From contig NZ_JANHLD010000002.1 of the NCBI RefSeq assembly GCF_028682455.1, positions 868,001-932,000 on the forward strand: a DNA stretch of 64,000 nucleotides, in the 5' to 3' direction. Position 1 is the stretch's first letter. The number at the start of each line of letters is the position of its first letter. Shown here piece after piece: positions 1 to 10,118 of this stretch. The notes beneath the pieces are model-generated. The model was given only the letters and a program-made list of their open reading frames with translations. It had not been told where the DNA came from and did not search any database. A program made the position numbers and the translations under genes. The DNA comes from Pseudomonas putida. Its GTDB lineage: Bacteria > Pseudomonadota > Gammaproteobacteria > Pseudomonadales > Pseudomonadaceae.

Positions 1-285
1 GCGCTCGGCGGTCTGGCGTGCGGCCAGGCCCTCGAGCACCCCCCGCACCTCGACCGCCCCGGCGATATCGTCGGCACTCACCGAGCGCACCTGGAACCCG
101 CGCCCACCAAAGCGCACCAGCAGCCCTTCCTGCTCCAGGGTACGAAACGCCATGCGCACCGGCATGCGTGAAACGCCGAACAGCTCGGCGGTGGGAATTT
201 CCATCAACCGCGCGCCGGCGGCCAGCTCGCCCGAGGCGATCATCTTGCGCAACGCGACCAGAACCAATTGACCGGGCTTACTCAT
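1..285 (-). CDS. GntR-family transcriptional regulator (FadR/FCD type), 3' end missing
   Basis: The gene runs off the left edge, so only the first 95 codons are present. The start ATG is at 283-285 on the minus strand. The translation begins MSKPGQLVLVALRKMIASGE and continues with a winged helix-turn-helix (residues about 5-70) containing the GntR features 'GARLMEIPTAELFGVSRMPV' and 'AFRTLEQEGLLV'. It then enters the linker to an FCD-type ligand domain ('DDIAGAVEVRGVLEGLAARQ'). Such proteins usually repress a neighbouring catabolic operon until a carboxylate ligand binds. The adjacent porin and benzoylformate genes are candidate targets by position only. The HTH family call is confident; the ligand is unknown. 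Confidence 0.85.
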   Translation of the reverse strand, partial: MSKPGQLVLVALRKMIASGELAAGARLMEIPTAELFGVSRMPVRMAFRTLEQEGLLVRFGGRGFQVRSVSADDIAGAVEVRGVLEGLAARQTAER

Positions 286-324
286 CCACGCAACTTCCAG
301 AAAACATGGACCGTCATACTACCG

Positions 325-506
325 CAAACCTGCAGGAGCGGGCTTGCCCCGCCATCAAGCTGAAGATCAAAAGCACAATTCGCTGCGCTGAACCTGTGGA
401 AGCTGGCTTGCCAGCGATGAGGCCAGTACGGCTGGCAATTTCGGTGTCGCCCCAATCACGGCCGCTTCGCGGCCGATCGTTGCCAAGACCAGCTCCCACA
501 GGTGCT
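325..506. repeat. REP-type palindromes with a dispersed intergenic motif
   Basis: This gap between the GntR gene and the porin holds REP halves ('caggagcgggcttgccccgcc' near 334-354 and a facing copy ending 'agctcccacagg' near 490-503), plus 'gcggccgcttcgcggccgat'-type palindrome sequence near 462-479. Between them, at about 364-390, lies 'gatcaaaagcacaattcgct', the reverse complement of a motif that recurs near 20139 and 38376 next to other REPs. The REPs lie just past the 3' end of the minus-strand porin gene, a usual REP position. Confidence 0.7.
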
Positions 507-508
507 AC

Positions 509-1762
509 CTAGAACGACAATGGATAACTCACGATCAACCGGGTCTGGTCGAAATCGCTGTTGAAGCTGCGTCGGTTGGTGGCGTTGTTCACGCGGATGC
601 TCAGGCGCTGGAAGGTGCCGCTCTGGATGGTGTAGCCGACTTCGGTGTCGCGCTCCCATTCCTTGCCGTTGCTGCCCGCATTGGTGGTGGCGTTCTCGCC
701 GTGGCCATAGCGCACCATCGCCAACAACCCCGGCACGCCCATGGCGGCGAAGTTGTAGTCATAACGTACCTGCCAGGAACGCTCGTCGGCGTTGCTGAAG
801 TTGCCGTTGAACATGTCGTTGCCCAGGGTCCGGCCGCTACTGCCATACACCGACATCCACTGGCTGTCGCCACTGACTTTCTGCAACCCCAGGTACAAGG
901 TATGGCCACCCGTGGCGGCCGACAGCAAGGCGTAGCCGGTTCGACTCTGGATATCGCCAATGCGCGCCTGGCCATCGTCCCGGTCGATGAAGTAGCCCAG
1001 GTTGGCACCCAGCACCCAGTTGCCCACCGGCTGCTTGTGCAGCAGGTTGAAATAGCTCTGCTGGTAGATGTCTTCGAGCTGTGAATGCCACACGCCCACC
1101 AGCGTGCGCTGCTGGTTGAAACGGTACTCGGCACCGGCATAGTTGAACCCGTCCGACGTCACCCCGGGCGCCGCCCAGGCCGACAGGTCCTGCATGTCGG
1201 AGGAATTGCGCAGGCTCACCTCGCGGTACTGGCCAGCCTGCAGGCTCAGGCCTTCGATTTCGCGCGAATCGAGCATGCCGCCGCGAAACGTCTGCGGCAG
1301 CAAGCGGCCATCGTCGTAGCGCAGCAGTGGAATGTCGGGCAACAGCTCACCCACCTTGAGCTCGGTGGCCGAGACACGCATCTTGGCCGCCACCCCAGCC
1401 CGGCCGTAGTCGTCTGCCGCACGTCCATCGTCATGCACCGGCAACAGTTCCGAGCCGCTGACGTCCCGGCTGCTGTCGAGTTTCACGCCAAACATGGCGA
1501 TGCCGTCCAGGCCAAAGCCGACGACGCCCGGGGTGTAGCCCGAGGTGAACTTGAGGATGAAACCCTGGGCCCACTCGTCGACCTTGCTCTTGGCCGCACC
1601 CGGGTCGCGGAAATCGCGATTGAAGTAGTAGTTGCGCAGCAGCAGGTCGGTCTTGGCACCTTCGAAGAAGCCGCCCTCTTCCGCCCAGGCCGGCAGGCTC
1701 ATGCCGAGGATCAAGGTAGCGGTGGCGACCGAACGCGCCAGGCTGCAAGGAGTGTGGATCAT
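509..1762 (-). CDS. OprD-family outer-membrane porin
   Basis: The 417-residue protein starts with a Sec signal peptide (charged n-region, hydrophobic core, cleavage expected after 'SLPAWA' near residue 27). The mature part is rich in alternating aromatic beta-strands ('FFEGAKTDLLLRNYYFNRDF' at its start is characteristic of OprD/Opd porins) and ends 'LIVSYPLSF' with the C-terminal Phe needed for BAM-dependent assembly. OprD-family channels in Pseudomonas admit small carboxylates or basic amino acids. Its place beside two aromatic-acid:H+ symporters suggests the aromatic-acid (OpdK/BenF-like) subgroup, but the substrate is inferred. A terminator-like hairpin at 1838-1860 separates it from the upstream aldehyde dehydrogenase gene, so it probably has its own promoter in 1763-1837. 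'GGAG' precedes the ATG. Confidence 0.92.
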   Translation of the reverse strand: MIHTPCSLARSVATATLILGMSLPAWAEEGGFFEGAKTDLLLRNYYFNRDFRDPGAAKSKVDEWAQGFILKFTSGYTPGVVGFGLDGIAMFGVKLDSSRDVSGSELLPVHDDGRAADDYGRAGVAAKMRVSATELKVGELLPDIPLLRYDDGRLLPQTFRGGMLDSREIEGLSLQAGQYREVSLRNSSDMQDLSAWAAPGVTSDGFNYAGAEYRFNQQRTLVGVWHSQLEDIYQQSYFNLLHKQPVGNWVLGANLGYFIDRDDGQARIGDIQSRTGYALLSAATGGHTLYLGLQKVSGDSQWMSVYGSSGRTLGNDMFNGNFSNADERSWQVRYDYNFAAMGVPGLLAMVRYGHGENATTNAGSNGKEWERDTEVGYTIQSGTFQRLSIRVNNATNRRSFNSDFDQTRLIVSYPLSF

Positions 1763-1837
1763 TATTATTGTTCTCCGCTTTTCATGGGCGCAGCCGCTCC
1801 CCGACAGGCCGCAAGGGCCCGTCCATCAGAGGCTGCG

Positions 1838-1860
1838 TAAAAGCCCGGCAAACGCCGGGC
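1838..1860 (-). terminator. Rho-independent terminator of the mdlC operon
   Basis: A 7-bp stem (GCCCGGC 1843-1849 with GCCGGGC 1854-1860) has a 4-nt loop and, read on the minus strand, is followed by TTTT. It lies 22 bp past the stop codon of the aldehyde dehydrogenase gene and closes the decarboxylase-transporter-dehydrogenase operon. Confidence 0.75.
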
Positions 1861-1881
1861 GGCACTCAGTGACTCAAGGCA

Positions 1882-3357
1882 TCAGAACGGATACTGGCGC
1901 GGTGAATGCTGCACGCTGATCCAGTGATCACGGGTGAACTCGTCAATAGCCCAATCGCCGTTGAAACGCCCCAGCCCCGAATTCTTCTCGCCGCCGAACG
2001 GCGCATTGGCTTCATCGTTCACCGGAATGTCGTTGATGTGCGTCATACCCGCCCGCACCTGCCGGGCAAAGCGCACCGCGCGCTCCAGGCTGGTACTGAA
2101 CACGGCGCTGGAGAGCCCGAATTCGCTGGCGTTGGCCAGCTCCAGGGCATGGTCCTGATCGCGCGCGCGGATCAGCCCCACCAGCGGCCCGAAGATTTCA
2201 TTGCGGGCCAGGTCCATGTCGATGGTCACCTCGCCATACACATGCGGCGCCAGCAGGTTGCCATCCACCCCGCCCTCGTACAGCGGCTCGGCGCCTTCGC
2301 GGCGGGCCAGGGCGATTTTTTCCTGCAGGCCCTGCAACTGGCGGGCATTGATCACCGGGCCGATCACGGTCTCCTGCAGGTTCGGATCGCCCACCGCCAG
2401 GCCCTTGACCCGCTCGACAAAACGCAGGGCAAAGGCGTCGTACAGGCTGTTGTCGACGATGATGCGGTTGACCGCCATGCAGATCTGCCCCTGATGCAGG
2501 AACTTGCCGAACACCGCAGCGTTCACCGCTTGCTCGAGGTCGGCATCGTCCAGCACCACGAACGGGCTGTTGCCACCCAGTTCCAGGGCCACGTGCTTGA
2601 GGTGCTCGCCGCCGCTGGCGATGCGACCGATACCACGCCCTACCGGGGTCGAGCCGGTAAAGGTGATCAACGACGGCAGCTCATGCTCGACGAAGGCGTC
2701 GCCAATCTCGCTGCCCGCACCCACCACCACGCTGAGCACGCCCGCCGGCAAGCCGGCCTCTTCGAAGATCCGCGCCAGCAACAAGCCACCGCACACCGGG
2801 GTGTCGCTGGCCGGCTTGACCACCACGGCGTTGCCCAGCGCCAGCGCCGGGGCAATCGAGCGCTGGGTCAAGTGCAGCGGGAAGTTCCACGGGCTGATGA
2901 CCCCCACCACGCCCAGCGCGCTGCGGTACACCCGGCTTTCCTTGCCCGGCACATTGGACTCGACGATCCGCCCGTGGACCCGCGACGGAAACGACGCCGA
3001 CTCCAGGGCAATGGCCCGCGCCGCACCCCATTCCAGCTGGGCCTTGAGCCGGGTGCTGCCCGACTCGCGGATGATCCAGTCGATGATTTCATCACGGCGC
3101 CGGTCGAACACCGCCACAACCTCGTGCAGCACCGCCGCGCGGGCCGACGGGCCCAGGGCGGCCCACTGCGGCTGCACCCGGGCGGCCTCGCGGTAGGCGG
3201 CGTCGAGGTCGTCGCGGTTGGCCTGGGGAATCTCCAGCAGCAGCGCATCGTTGAACGGATTGGTCACGCGCAGGTTTTTACCGGCACCGCCAGTGCGCCA
3301 CTGGCCAGCAAGCGGTTGCAGGTGAAGGTCGCTGTAACGTGGGCAGAGATCAGACAT
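1882..3357 (-). CDS. Benzaldehyde dehydrogenase-like NAD(P)+ aldehyde dehydrogenase
   Basis: This aldehyde dehydrogenase superfamily protein (491 aa from the chosen start) has the oxyanion and cofactor segment '[20 protein letters not shown]', the general-base motif '[10 protein letters not shown]', the catalytic Cys in '[11 protein letters not shown]', and the C-terminal '[18 protein letters not shown]'. The 'FLHQGQICM' block is typical of benzaldehyde/vanillin dehydrogenases. It probably oxidises the aldehyde released by the downstream-encoded benzoylformate decarboxylase to the carboxylate. The start at 3355-3357 was chosen because AAGGAGCG lies 7-8 nt upstream; an in-frame ATG ten codons earlier has no such site and would overlap the transporter gene. 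It is the last gene of a minus-strand operon and is followed by a terminator. Aldehyde preference is inferred from context. Confidence 0.88.
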   Translation of the reverse strand: MSDLCPRYSDLHLQPLAGQWRTGGAGKNLRVTNPFNDALLLEIPQANRDDLDAAYREAARVQPQWAALGPSARAAVLHEVVAVFDRRRDEIIDWIIRESGSTRLKAQLEWGAARAIALESASFPSRVHGRIVESNVPGKESRVYRSALGVVGVISPWNFPLHLTQRSIAPALALGNAVVVKPASDTPVCGGLLLARIFEEAGLPAGVLSVVVGAGSEIGDAFVEHELPSLITFTGSTPVGRGIGRIASGGEHLKHVALELGGNSPFVVLDDADLEQAVNAAVFGKFLHQGQICMAVNRIIVDNSLYDAFALRFVERVKGLAVGDPNLQETVIGPVINARQLQGLQEKIALARREGAEPLYEGGVDGNLLAPHVYGEVTIDMDLARNEIFGPLVGLIRARDQDHALELANASEFGLSSAVFSTSLERAVRFARQVRAGMTHINDIPVNDEANAPFGGEKNSGLGRFNGDWAIDEFTRDHWISVQHSPRQYPF

Positions 3358-3383
3358 AAAACGCTCCTTGGACAGGGTAAATG

Positions 3384-4724
3384 TCAAACAGTGGGTTTAC
3401 TGGCGGCTTCAGGCTCGCAAGCCTGCTGCGGCGCACGCACCTGAATACAGACGATGGCCAGTGCGCCGATCACCCCCGGCAGGGCGAAGGCGAGGAAGTT
3501 CTGCTGGAACGGCAGCTCCAGCGACAGCAGGCTGCCGCCGAGCATCGGCCCCGCGATGGCGCCCAGGCGACCGATACCGGCGGCCCAACCCACCCCGGTG
3601 GAGCGGATGTGCGCAGGGTAGGCAATCGAGGCATAGGCATGGATCACCGCCAGGGTGCCGATGGTGGTGGCGCCGGCAATCAGCAACAGCAGGTTGAGCA
3701 CCAGCGGGCCGGGCTTGAAGCCCAATGCCGCCAGCGACACCGCCGCGAGCACGAAGAACAGCGCCAGGGTGCGTTGCACGCCCAGCTTGTCGGCCAGCCA
3801 GCCGCCGAACAGCGCGCCCACCGTGGCACCGATGTTCAGGGTCACCAGGAAGGCCAGGCTCGACCCCAGCGGGTAGCCCCCGTGCGCCATCAGCTTGGGC
3901 AGCCAGGTGTTGAGGCCGTAGCTCATCAGCATGCACATGGCGAACGCCACCCACAGCAGCAGGGTCGCCAGGGCCTGGCCCTTGCTGAACAACTGCGGCA
4001 AGCGTGCCGCACGCACCTGCGAGTCGTTGCGGGGCAGGCGCAGCTCGGTGCCGGGACGAAAGCCCGGGTCAACCTTGACCAGCAACTGATCGAGTTCGGC
4101 GCGGCGGCCCTTGAGTTCCAGGAACGCGGCCGACTCCGGCAGGTAGCGCAGCATGAACGGCACCGCCAGGACCGGCAGCACCGCCACGTAGAACACCGTC
4201 TGCCAGCCCCACTGCGGGATCACCGCGATCGCCAGCAAGGCCGACAGTACCGCCCCCACCGAGTAGAAGCTCGACATCACAGTGATCATGGTGCTGCGCC
4301 GCCCTTGCGGGGCGAACTCGCTGATCAGGTTCACGGCGCTGGGCACCAGTGCGCCCAGAGCCAGCCCGGTCACCAGGCGGCAGGCGCCCAGCTCGATGGG
4401 CGTGCTGGCGTGGCCGGTCATGAACGCGGCGAGGCTGGCCATCAAGGTGGTGACGATGATCAGCTTGCGGCGGCCGAAGCGGTCGGCCAGCGGTGCCAGC
4501 AAGGTACCGCCAAAGAGCATGCCGAACAGCGCGCAACTGCCCAGGGTTCCGGCCTCGATGGCAGTGAGTTGCCACTCCTGCATCAGGCGCGGCACCACCG
4601 AGCCGTAAATCACCATGTCGTAGCCATCGAACAGCATGATGAAGCAGCCCCACATCAGGATCAGCAGATGGGTGCGATTGAAGGGTGCAGCGTCGATCAC
4701 TTCACTGACGGAAGTTGTTTTCAT
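3384..4724 (-). CDS. MFS aromatic acid:H+ symporter (AAHS family)
   Basis: The 446-aa, 12-segment inner-membrane transporter carries the AAHS/BenK-PcaK signature 'DGYDMVIYG' in the first helix, the MFS loop '[11 protein letters not shown]'-like '[13 protein letters not shown]', and the later '[19 protein letters not shown]' block typical of aromatic-acid permeases. It would import an aromatic carboxylate, plausibly benzoylformate or a related acid given that it is encoded between the benzoylformate decarboxylase and aldehyde dehydrogenase genes. The ATG at 4722-4724 has AAGAGG 5 nt upstream; the open frame extends two codons further to a GTG, judged less likely. Twenty-six bp separate it from the dehydrogenase and about 77 bp with a REP from mdlC. 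Confidence 0.9.
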   Translation of the reverse strand: MKTTSVSEVIDAAPFNRTHLLILMWGCFIMLFDGYDMVIYGSVVPRLMQEWQLTAIEAGTLGSCALFGMLFGGTLLAPLADRFGRRKLIIVTTLMASLAAFMTGHASTPIELGACRLVTGLALGALVPSAVNLISEFAPQGRRSTMITVMSSFYSVGAVLSALLAIAVIPQWGWQTVFYVAVLPVLAVPFMLRYLPESAAFLELKGRRAELDQLLVKVDPGFRPGTELRLPRNDSQVRAARLPQLFSKGQALATLLLWVAFAMCMLMSYGLNTWLPKLMAHGGYPLGSSLAFLVTLNIGATVGALFGGWLADKLGVQRTLALFFVLAAVSLAALGFKPGPLVLNLLLLIAGATTIGTLAVIHAYASIAYPAHIRSTGVGWAAGIGRLGAIAGPMLGGSLLSLELPFQQNFLAFALPGVIGALAIVCIQVRAPQQACEPEAASKPTV

Positions 4725-4755
4725 AGCCACCTCTTGTTGTTTTTATTGTGATTGC

Positions 4756-4796
4756 TTTCGCGGGGCAAGCCCGCTCCCACAGGCCCGCTCCCGCAG
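4756..4796. repeat. REP element between mdlC and the transporter gene
   Basis: The sequence 'tttcgcggggcaagcccgct' followed by 'cccacaggcccgctcccgca' is a putida-type REP with a partial second half. It sits in the only sizeable gap of the operon and could affect the relative expression of the downstream genes. Confidence 0.75.
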
Positions 4797-4801
4797 ACAG
4801 C

Positions 4802-6514
<1,713 letters not shown>

Positions 6515-7411
6515 ATGAGCCACATCGACCTGAACCTGATCCGCACCTTCGTCACCCTCTTCGAGGCCCGCAGCGTCACCCTCGCCGCCGAGCGCCTATT
6601 CGTCACCCAACCCTCGGTCAGCTATGGCCTGGCGCGCCTGCGCGAACTGTTCGACGACCCGTTGTTCAGCCGGACCCGCGACGGTATCCAGCCGACCTTC
6701 GTCGCCCAACAGCTGTACGCCACCCTGCGCGATTCGCTGACCCGCATCGAAGGCGCCGTGCAGAGCACGCGCCAGTTCGACCCGTGCAGCACCGAACGCA
6801 GGTTTCGTATCGCCCTCTCCGACCTCGGCGAAATGGGCTTCCTGCCGCTGATCCTGGCGCGCCTTAACCGCGAGGCGCCCCATGCTGAAGTCGAAGTGCT
6901 GCCCCTGCAGGTCGACCAGGTCGGCGAATGGCTGGCCAGCGGCAAGATCGACGCCGCCATCTGCCGCCCGCCAGTGGCCGGCACCCGCAGCCAGGTGCTG
7001 ATGCGCGAGCGCTACGTATGCCTGCTGAGCATCGATCACCCGCGCATAGACCAGGCCCTGAGCCTTGAGCAGTTCATCGCCGAGCGCCACATCACCGTCA
7101 CCCGCACTACCGGCCACGGCAGCGTCGAGGATGTGCTGACCGCCATGGACGTGCAGCGCCGGATCAGCCTGCACGTGCCGCATTTCTCGGTGCTGCCCAA
7201 GATCATCCCCGGCACCGACCTGCTCGCGGTGCTGCCGGCGCAGATCGCCCGTTTGTTCATCCAGGAAGGCGGCTTGAAGATGCTCGAGCTGCCGTTCCAG
7301 GTGGCCGAGTTCAACGTCTCGCTGAACTGGCACCCCAACAGCGACAGCTCCGCCGCCTTGCAGTGGTTCTGCACGACCGTCGCCGAAGCGATCATCGACG
7401 GCCAGGCCTAG
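6515..7411 (+). CDS. LysR-type transcriptional regulator (NahR/NodD-like)
   Basis: The 298-aa protein has an N-terminal HTH (residues 5-65: 'LNLIRTFVTLFEARSVTLAA', 'LFVTQPSVSYGLARLRELF') followed by a periplasmic-binding-protein-like effector domain ('RFRIALSDLGEMGFLPLILA'). The 'DLNLIRTF' start and 'DLGEMGFLP' segment are typical of the NahR/LinR/NodD branch that senses aromatic acids. It is divergent from mdlC and convergent with the second transporter gene, so it is the likely activator of the benzoylformate operon. The stop codons of this gene and of the converging transporter share the palindrome CTAG at 7408-7411. GAGG lies 4 nt before the ATG. Confidence 0.9.
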   Translation: MSHIDLNLIRTFVTLFEARSVTLAAERLFVTQPSVSYGLARLRELFDDPLFSRTRDGIQPTFVAQQLYATLRDSLTRIEGAVQSTRQFDPCSTERRFRIALSDLGEMGFLPLILARLNREAPHAEVEVLPLQVDQVGEWLASGKIDAAICRPPVAGTRSQVLMRERYVCLLSIDHPRIDQALSLEQFIAERHITVTRTTGHGSVEDVLTAMDVQRRISLHVPHFSVLPKIIPGTDLLAVLPAQIARLFIQEGGLKMLELPFQVAEFNVSLNWHPNSDSSAALQWFCTTVAEAIIDGQA

Positions 7412-8739
7412 GCGCCGGCCATCATCGGTTGCACAGGCGTGTGCGCAGGCTTGAGCAACAGCAGGCAAGCCGCGGCCAGCACGAACACGCTGGCAAACAC
7501 CCCATACAGGTGCAGCGGTTGCCAGCCGCCATCGAGCAGCACCCCGGCCACCGTCGGCGAGAGGATCGCGCCGATCCGCCCGATACCGATGCCCCAACCC
7601 ACGCCGGTGGCGCGCACCGACGCGTCGTAGACCACCGGCGACAGCGCATAGAGCCCGGCCACGCAGCCGTTGGAGAACAGCCCGATCAGCAGGCCAAGGC
7701 CCAGTGCCGCACTGGCCGATGAACCGCTGCCGACAAACAGCACCAGCAGCCCGGCGGTGATCAGCATGAACAGCGACAGCACCCGCCCCAGCGGCCAGCG
7801 CGAAGACAGGCCGCCGATCAGCGCGGCACCGAGGATCCCGCCGACGCTGAGCAACACGCCGCCGGTAATGCCTTGCTGGGCCGACAAGCCGGCGGCCACC
7901 AGCAGCTTGGGGGTCCAGCTCATGACGAAGTAGAAGCCGAACATCACCAGGAAGAACAACAACCAGATCAGCAAGGTGGTGCGGCGCATGGCGGGGGTCA
8001 GCAACTGCCTGAAGCCGGTGGCCGCACCGGCGACTTTTACCTGCGGCGCTGGCAACTGCGCGAGTGCCGCCTGACCCAGCCGCAACGCCAGGCGATTGAC
8101 CCGCGCCAGTGCATTGGCCGGGCGGCGTGCCAGCAAGAAGTCCAGCGACTCGGGCAGCCACAGCAGCACCAGGGGGATCACCAACAAGGTGACGATGCCG
8201 CCAAACAGAAACACCGAGCGCCAGCCCCACTGCCCCAGCAGCCACACCGCCAGCAGGCCGCCCAGGGTAGCGCCCAGGGCGTAACCGGTGGACTGCAGGC
8301 TGACCGCCAGGCCACGCCAGCGCTTGCTGGCATATTCACTGGCGATCACGTTGCTGCTGGCAAGAATGCCGCCGATCCCGAGCCCGGTGAGCCCGCGCAG
8401 CAGCGCCAGTTGCAGCGGGCTCTGGCTCAGCGCCGAGAGCAACATGCCCGCGCCCGACAGCGCCAGGCAGAACAGAATCAGCGGTCGCCGGCCAAAACGG
8501 TCGGCCCACGGCGCGATAAACAGCGAGCCTGCGGCCATGCCGAACAACCCGGCACTTAGCAGCAGCCCGATCTGCGCCCCGTTCAGGCCCCACTCGGCGG
8601 AAACCGACGCGGCCGTGAAGGCCATCACCAGTACATCGAAGCCGTCGATCATGTTCAGGAGTATGCAAATGCCAATGGCCAGGCACTGGAAGCTGCCCAT
8701 CGGGCCATGGTCGACGCGATGCTTGAGATCGATGCTCAT
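7408..8739 (-). CDS. MFS aromatic acid:H+ symporter (second copy, AAHS-like)
   Basis: This is a 443-aa MFS permease with the AAHS hallmark 'IDGFDVLVMAF' in helix 1, 'APWADRFGRRPLILF' in the 2-3 loop, and 'DASVRATGVGWGIGIGRIGA' in the second half. It is clearly related to, but divergent from, the transporter at 3384-4724. It would import an aromatic or related carboxylate. The ATG at 8737-8739 (AGGTGG upstream) was chosen; the open frame continues 21 codons upstream without support and those residues are not MFS-like. It stands alone, with its promoter region in the long AT-rich gap to its right. Confidence 0.88.
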   Translation of the reverse strand: MSIDLKHRVDHGPMGSFQCLAIGICILLNMIDGFDVLVMAFTAASVSAEWGLNGAQIGLLLSAGLFGMAAGSLFIAPWADRFGRRPLILFCLALSGAGMLLSALSQSPLQLALLRGLTGLGIGGILASSNVIASEYASKRWRGLAVSLQSTGYALGATLGGLLAVWLLGQWGWRSVFLFGGIVTLLVIPLVLLWLPESLDFLLARRPANALARVNRLALRLGQAALAQLPAPQVKVAGAATGFRQLLTPAMRRTTLLIWLLFFLVMFGFYFVMSWTPKLLVAAGLSAQQGITGGVLLSVGGILGAALIGGLSSRWPLGRVLSLFMLITAGLLVLFVGSGSSASAALGLGLLIGLFSNGCVAGLYALSPVVYDASVRATGVGWGIGIGRIGAILSPTVAGVLLDGGWQPLHLYGVFASVFVLAAACLLLLKPAHTPVQPMMAGA

Positions 8740-9217
8740 GGGGCCACCTGCAGGCCGGAAGAGACCCGTGGCGAAATCACAGACAGACGTGTGCACACGC
8801 AAAGCGAGCGGCGCGAACCCTGGCAGTTGCGCACCCTTGGTAAGCCATTCATGACTGAACCCTTTTTGTAATTGTTATCGCCTACGGTCGGGAGGGCTCC
8901 CGCCGTTGCCAGGGGCTAATCAATCAGATAATGGATCCATAAACAACGAGACGATTCTCGAAAATGACGCGCCTTTCGCTATACACACCACTACATTCGT
9001 CGATCATTAATAGTTAATATTCTTATATTTCAATGATTTGAATAATAAACTTAAAGCTATTAATTCTGTTCGATTATCGCCCGATAATGGATCCATAAGT
9101 ATCCACCACCACTTTGTAGTGCTCCCCCTACAGCGCTTTCGTGCATTCCCGATACCCCAGCACCCTGCCCGTCCCCGACCATGGCGCTCATCACGCCACG
9201 GGTCGAGGAGAGCCAAC
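8740..9217. promoter_or_regulatory. Gene-free AT-rich gap with duplicated palindrome GATAATGGATCCATAA
   Basis: The 16-bp sequence GATAATGGATCCATAA occurs exactly twice in the same orientation, at 8927-8942 and 9083-9098. Its core ATGGATCCAT is a perfect 10-bp palindrome. The 140 bp between the copies are strikingly AT-rich for this window ('cattaatagttaatattctt' near 9006-9025). Paired operators 156 bp apart would suit a dimeric regulator acting through a DNA loop. The core resembles GntR-family operators such as the VanR site ATTGGATCCAAT (known family); the regulator here is unknown. No convincing gene was seen in this stretch. Confidence 0.5.
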
Positions 9218-9400
9218 ATGGGCACACGAATTCGAGTGATCTGGCACAGGATTGTCCAAGCCTGCCGAAGTGACATGACCGCCAGGAACGCCAGCGCAGC
9301 ACTGATGGCCGCGCAGGAGGAAGAAGAAGCCAGGAGCCTGGCCTGGGTCATGCAGATGCACGACCCGGCTAAACCGGCCCAAGGGCTGAAACGCCGGTAG
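9218..9400 (+). CDS. Small hypothetical protein (60 aa)
   Basis: The ORF starts with ATG after 'GAGGAGAGCCAAC', a good ribosome-binding site with 8-nt spacing, and ends at the edge of a REP. The product is basic at both ends (N-terminal 'MGTRIRVIWHRIVQACRSD', C-terminal 'GLKRR') with a central acidic, helix-prone stretch 'AALMAAQEEEEARSLAWVMQ'. No family was recognised. The RBS, the downstream REP (usual just after genes) and helical composition support a real gene; short length and a longer in-frame upstream extension to 9038 weaken the case. It could be a small regulatory or structural protein. No function is proposed. Confidence 0.5.
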   Translation: MGTRIRVIWHRIVQACRSDMTARNASAALMAAQEEEEARSLAWVMQMHDPAKPAQGLKRR

Positions 9401-9469
9401 GAGCGGGCTTGCCCCGCGAGAGCGACGTGACAGACAAGTCGTTATCGCGGGGTAAGGCGCTCCTACAGA
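9399..9469. repeat. REP pair (inverted)
   Basis: The left arm 'taggagcgggcttgccccgc' (about 9400-9419) faces the right arm 'gcggggtaaggcgctccta' (about 9447-9465). The pair forms a large hairpin that covers the end of the small ORF and contains the TAG stop of the converging DUF202 gene. Confidence 0.8.
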
Positions 9470-9762
9470 AGCGAGACCACGGCGGTGAAGCAGGCTGTCA
9501 ATGCCACCGCCGTTGTCCCGGATACCACATGGGCAGACGGCGCCAGGCCACCCCGGCCATCGAGCAATTGCCGCCGGCGCCAGGTGCCCAGGTAGAACGT
9601 CACCGCCGAGGCCAGCAACAAGGCCAGCCCCAGTACCGTGACCAGCAACTGCTGATGCAGCCAGCCCGAGCGCAATGCCAGCAGGGCATTGACCAGCACC
9701 GCCCAGCCCGTGCGGCTCCAGGCCAGGGCGGTACGCTCGGCCTGCAGGCCTGGATCCCTCAC
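9463..9762 (-). CDS. DUF202 (YidH-like) inner-membrane protein, short
   Basis: The 99-aa protein starts with the DUF202 signature 'LQAERTALAWSRTGWAVLVN' and has three predicted membrane segments (about residues 20-30, 38-58 and 80-98). DUF202/YidH proteins are small inner-membrane proteins of unknown biochemical role. It overlaps the following YidH-like gene's end by 4 nt, and the two may form a hetero-oligomer. The stop codon lies inside a REP arm. The family is clear; the function is unknown. Confidence 0.82.
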   Translation of the reverse strand: MRDPGLQAERTALAWSRTGWAVLVNALLALRSGWLHQQLLVTVLGLALLLASAVTFYLGTWRRRQLLDGRGGLAPSAHVVSGTTAVALTACFTAVVSLL

Positions 9763-10118
9763 GTCAGCTTGACCACGAACAACAGCACCATGACCGCGGC
9801 AATGCCGGCGGTAGCCATGGCGATCAAGGCTATGGCCAGCGTCGACGGCAAGCGCCGCGCGTGGCGCATGGCGATCTCATTGGCGCGCCAGCGCAAATAG
9901 GCCAATGCGCACAACACTGTCGCCAGCACGCCAAAGGCGACGGCGAGGCCGATCACCACTGCGTGCGGCCCCAGCTTGCCAGAGAACTGGTCGAGCACCA
10001 CCCCTCCCGCCAGCATCCCCAGCGCCGTACGGATCCAGGCCAGGAAGGTGCGCTCGTTGGCCAGCGAGAACCGGTAGTCCGGCTCTTCACCTTGTTGGCG
10101 CCAGTGCGGCTCACCCAT
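9759..10118 (-). CDS. YidH/DUF202 inner-membrane protein
   Basis: The 119-aa protein carries 'LANERTFLAWIRTALGMLAG', the defining DUF202 motif, at residues 19-38, then two further hydrophobic segments including the C-terminal 'IAAVMVLLFVVKL'. Its ATG overlaps the end of the upstream MFS gene by 8 nt, indicating translational coupling in the same minus-strand operon. The YidH family has no established activity; a link to the transporter encoded upstream is positional only. Confidence 0.85.
   Translation of the reverse strand: MGEPHWRQQGEEPDYRFSLANERTFLAWIRTALGMLAGGVVLDQFSGKLGPHAVVIGLAVAFGVLATVLCALAYLRWRANEIAMRHARRLPSTLAIALIAMATAGIAAVMVLLFVVKLT

Noticed and set aside
1906..3444. Long plus-strand open frame opposite the aldehyde dehydrogenase
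   Set aside because: Antisense shadow caused by high GC; composition (His/Gln/Arg-rich) is unlike a protein and the opposite strand has a full family match.
3381..4751. 456-codon plus-strand frame opposite the MFS gene
   Set aside because: Shadow of the transporter; rich in Gln, His and Arg with no domain.
9007..9351. 114-codon minus-strand frame in the AT-rich gap
   Set aside because: No RBS and no protein-like composition; the plus-strand 60-codon ORF has better signals.
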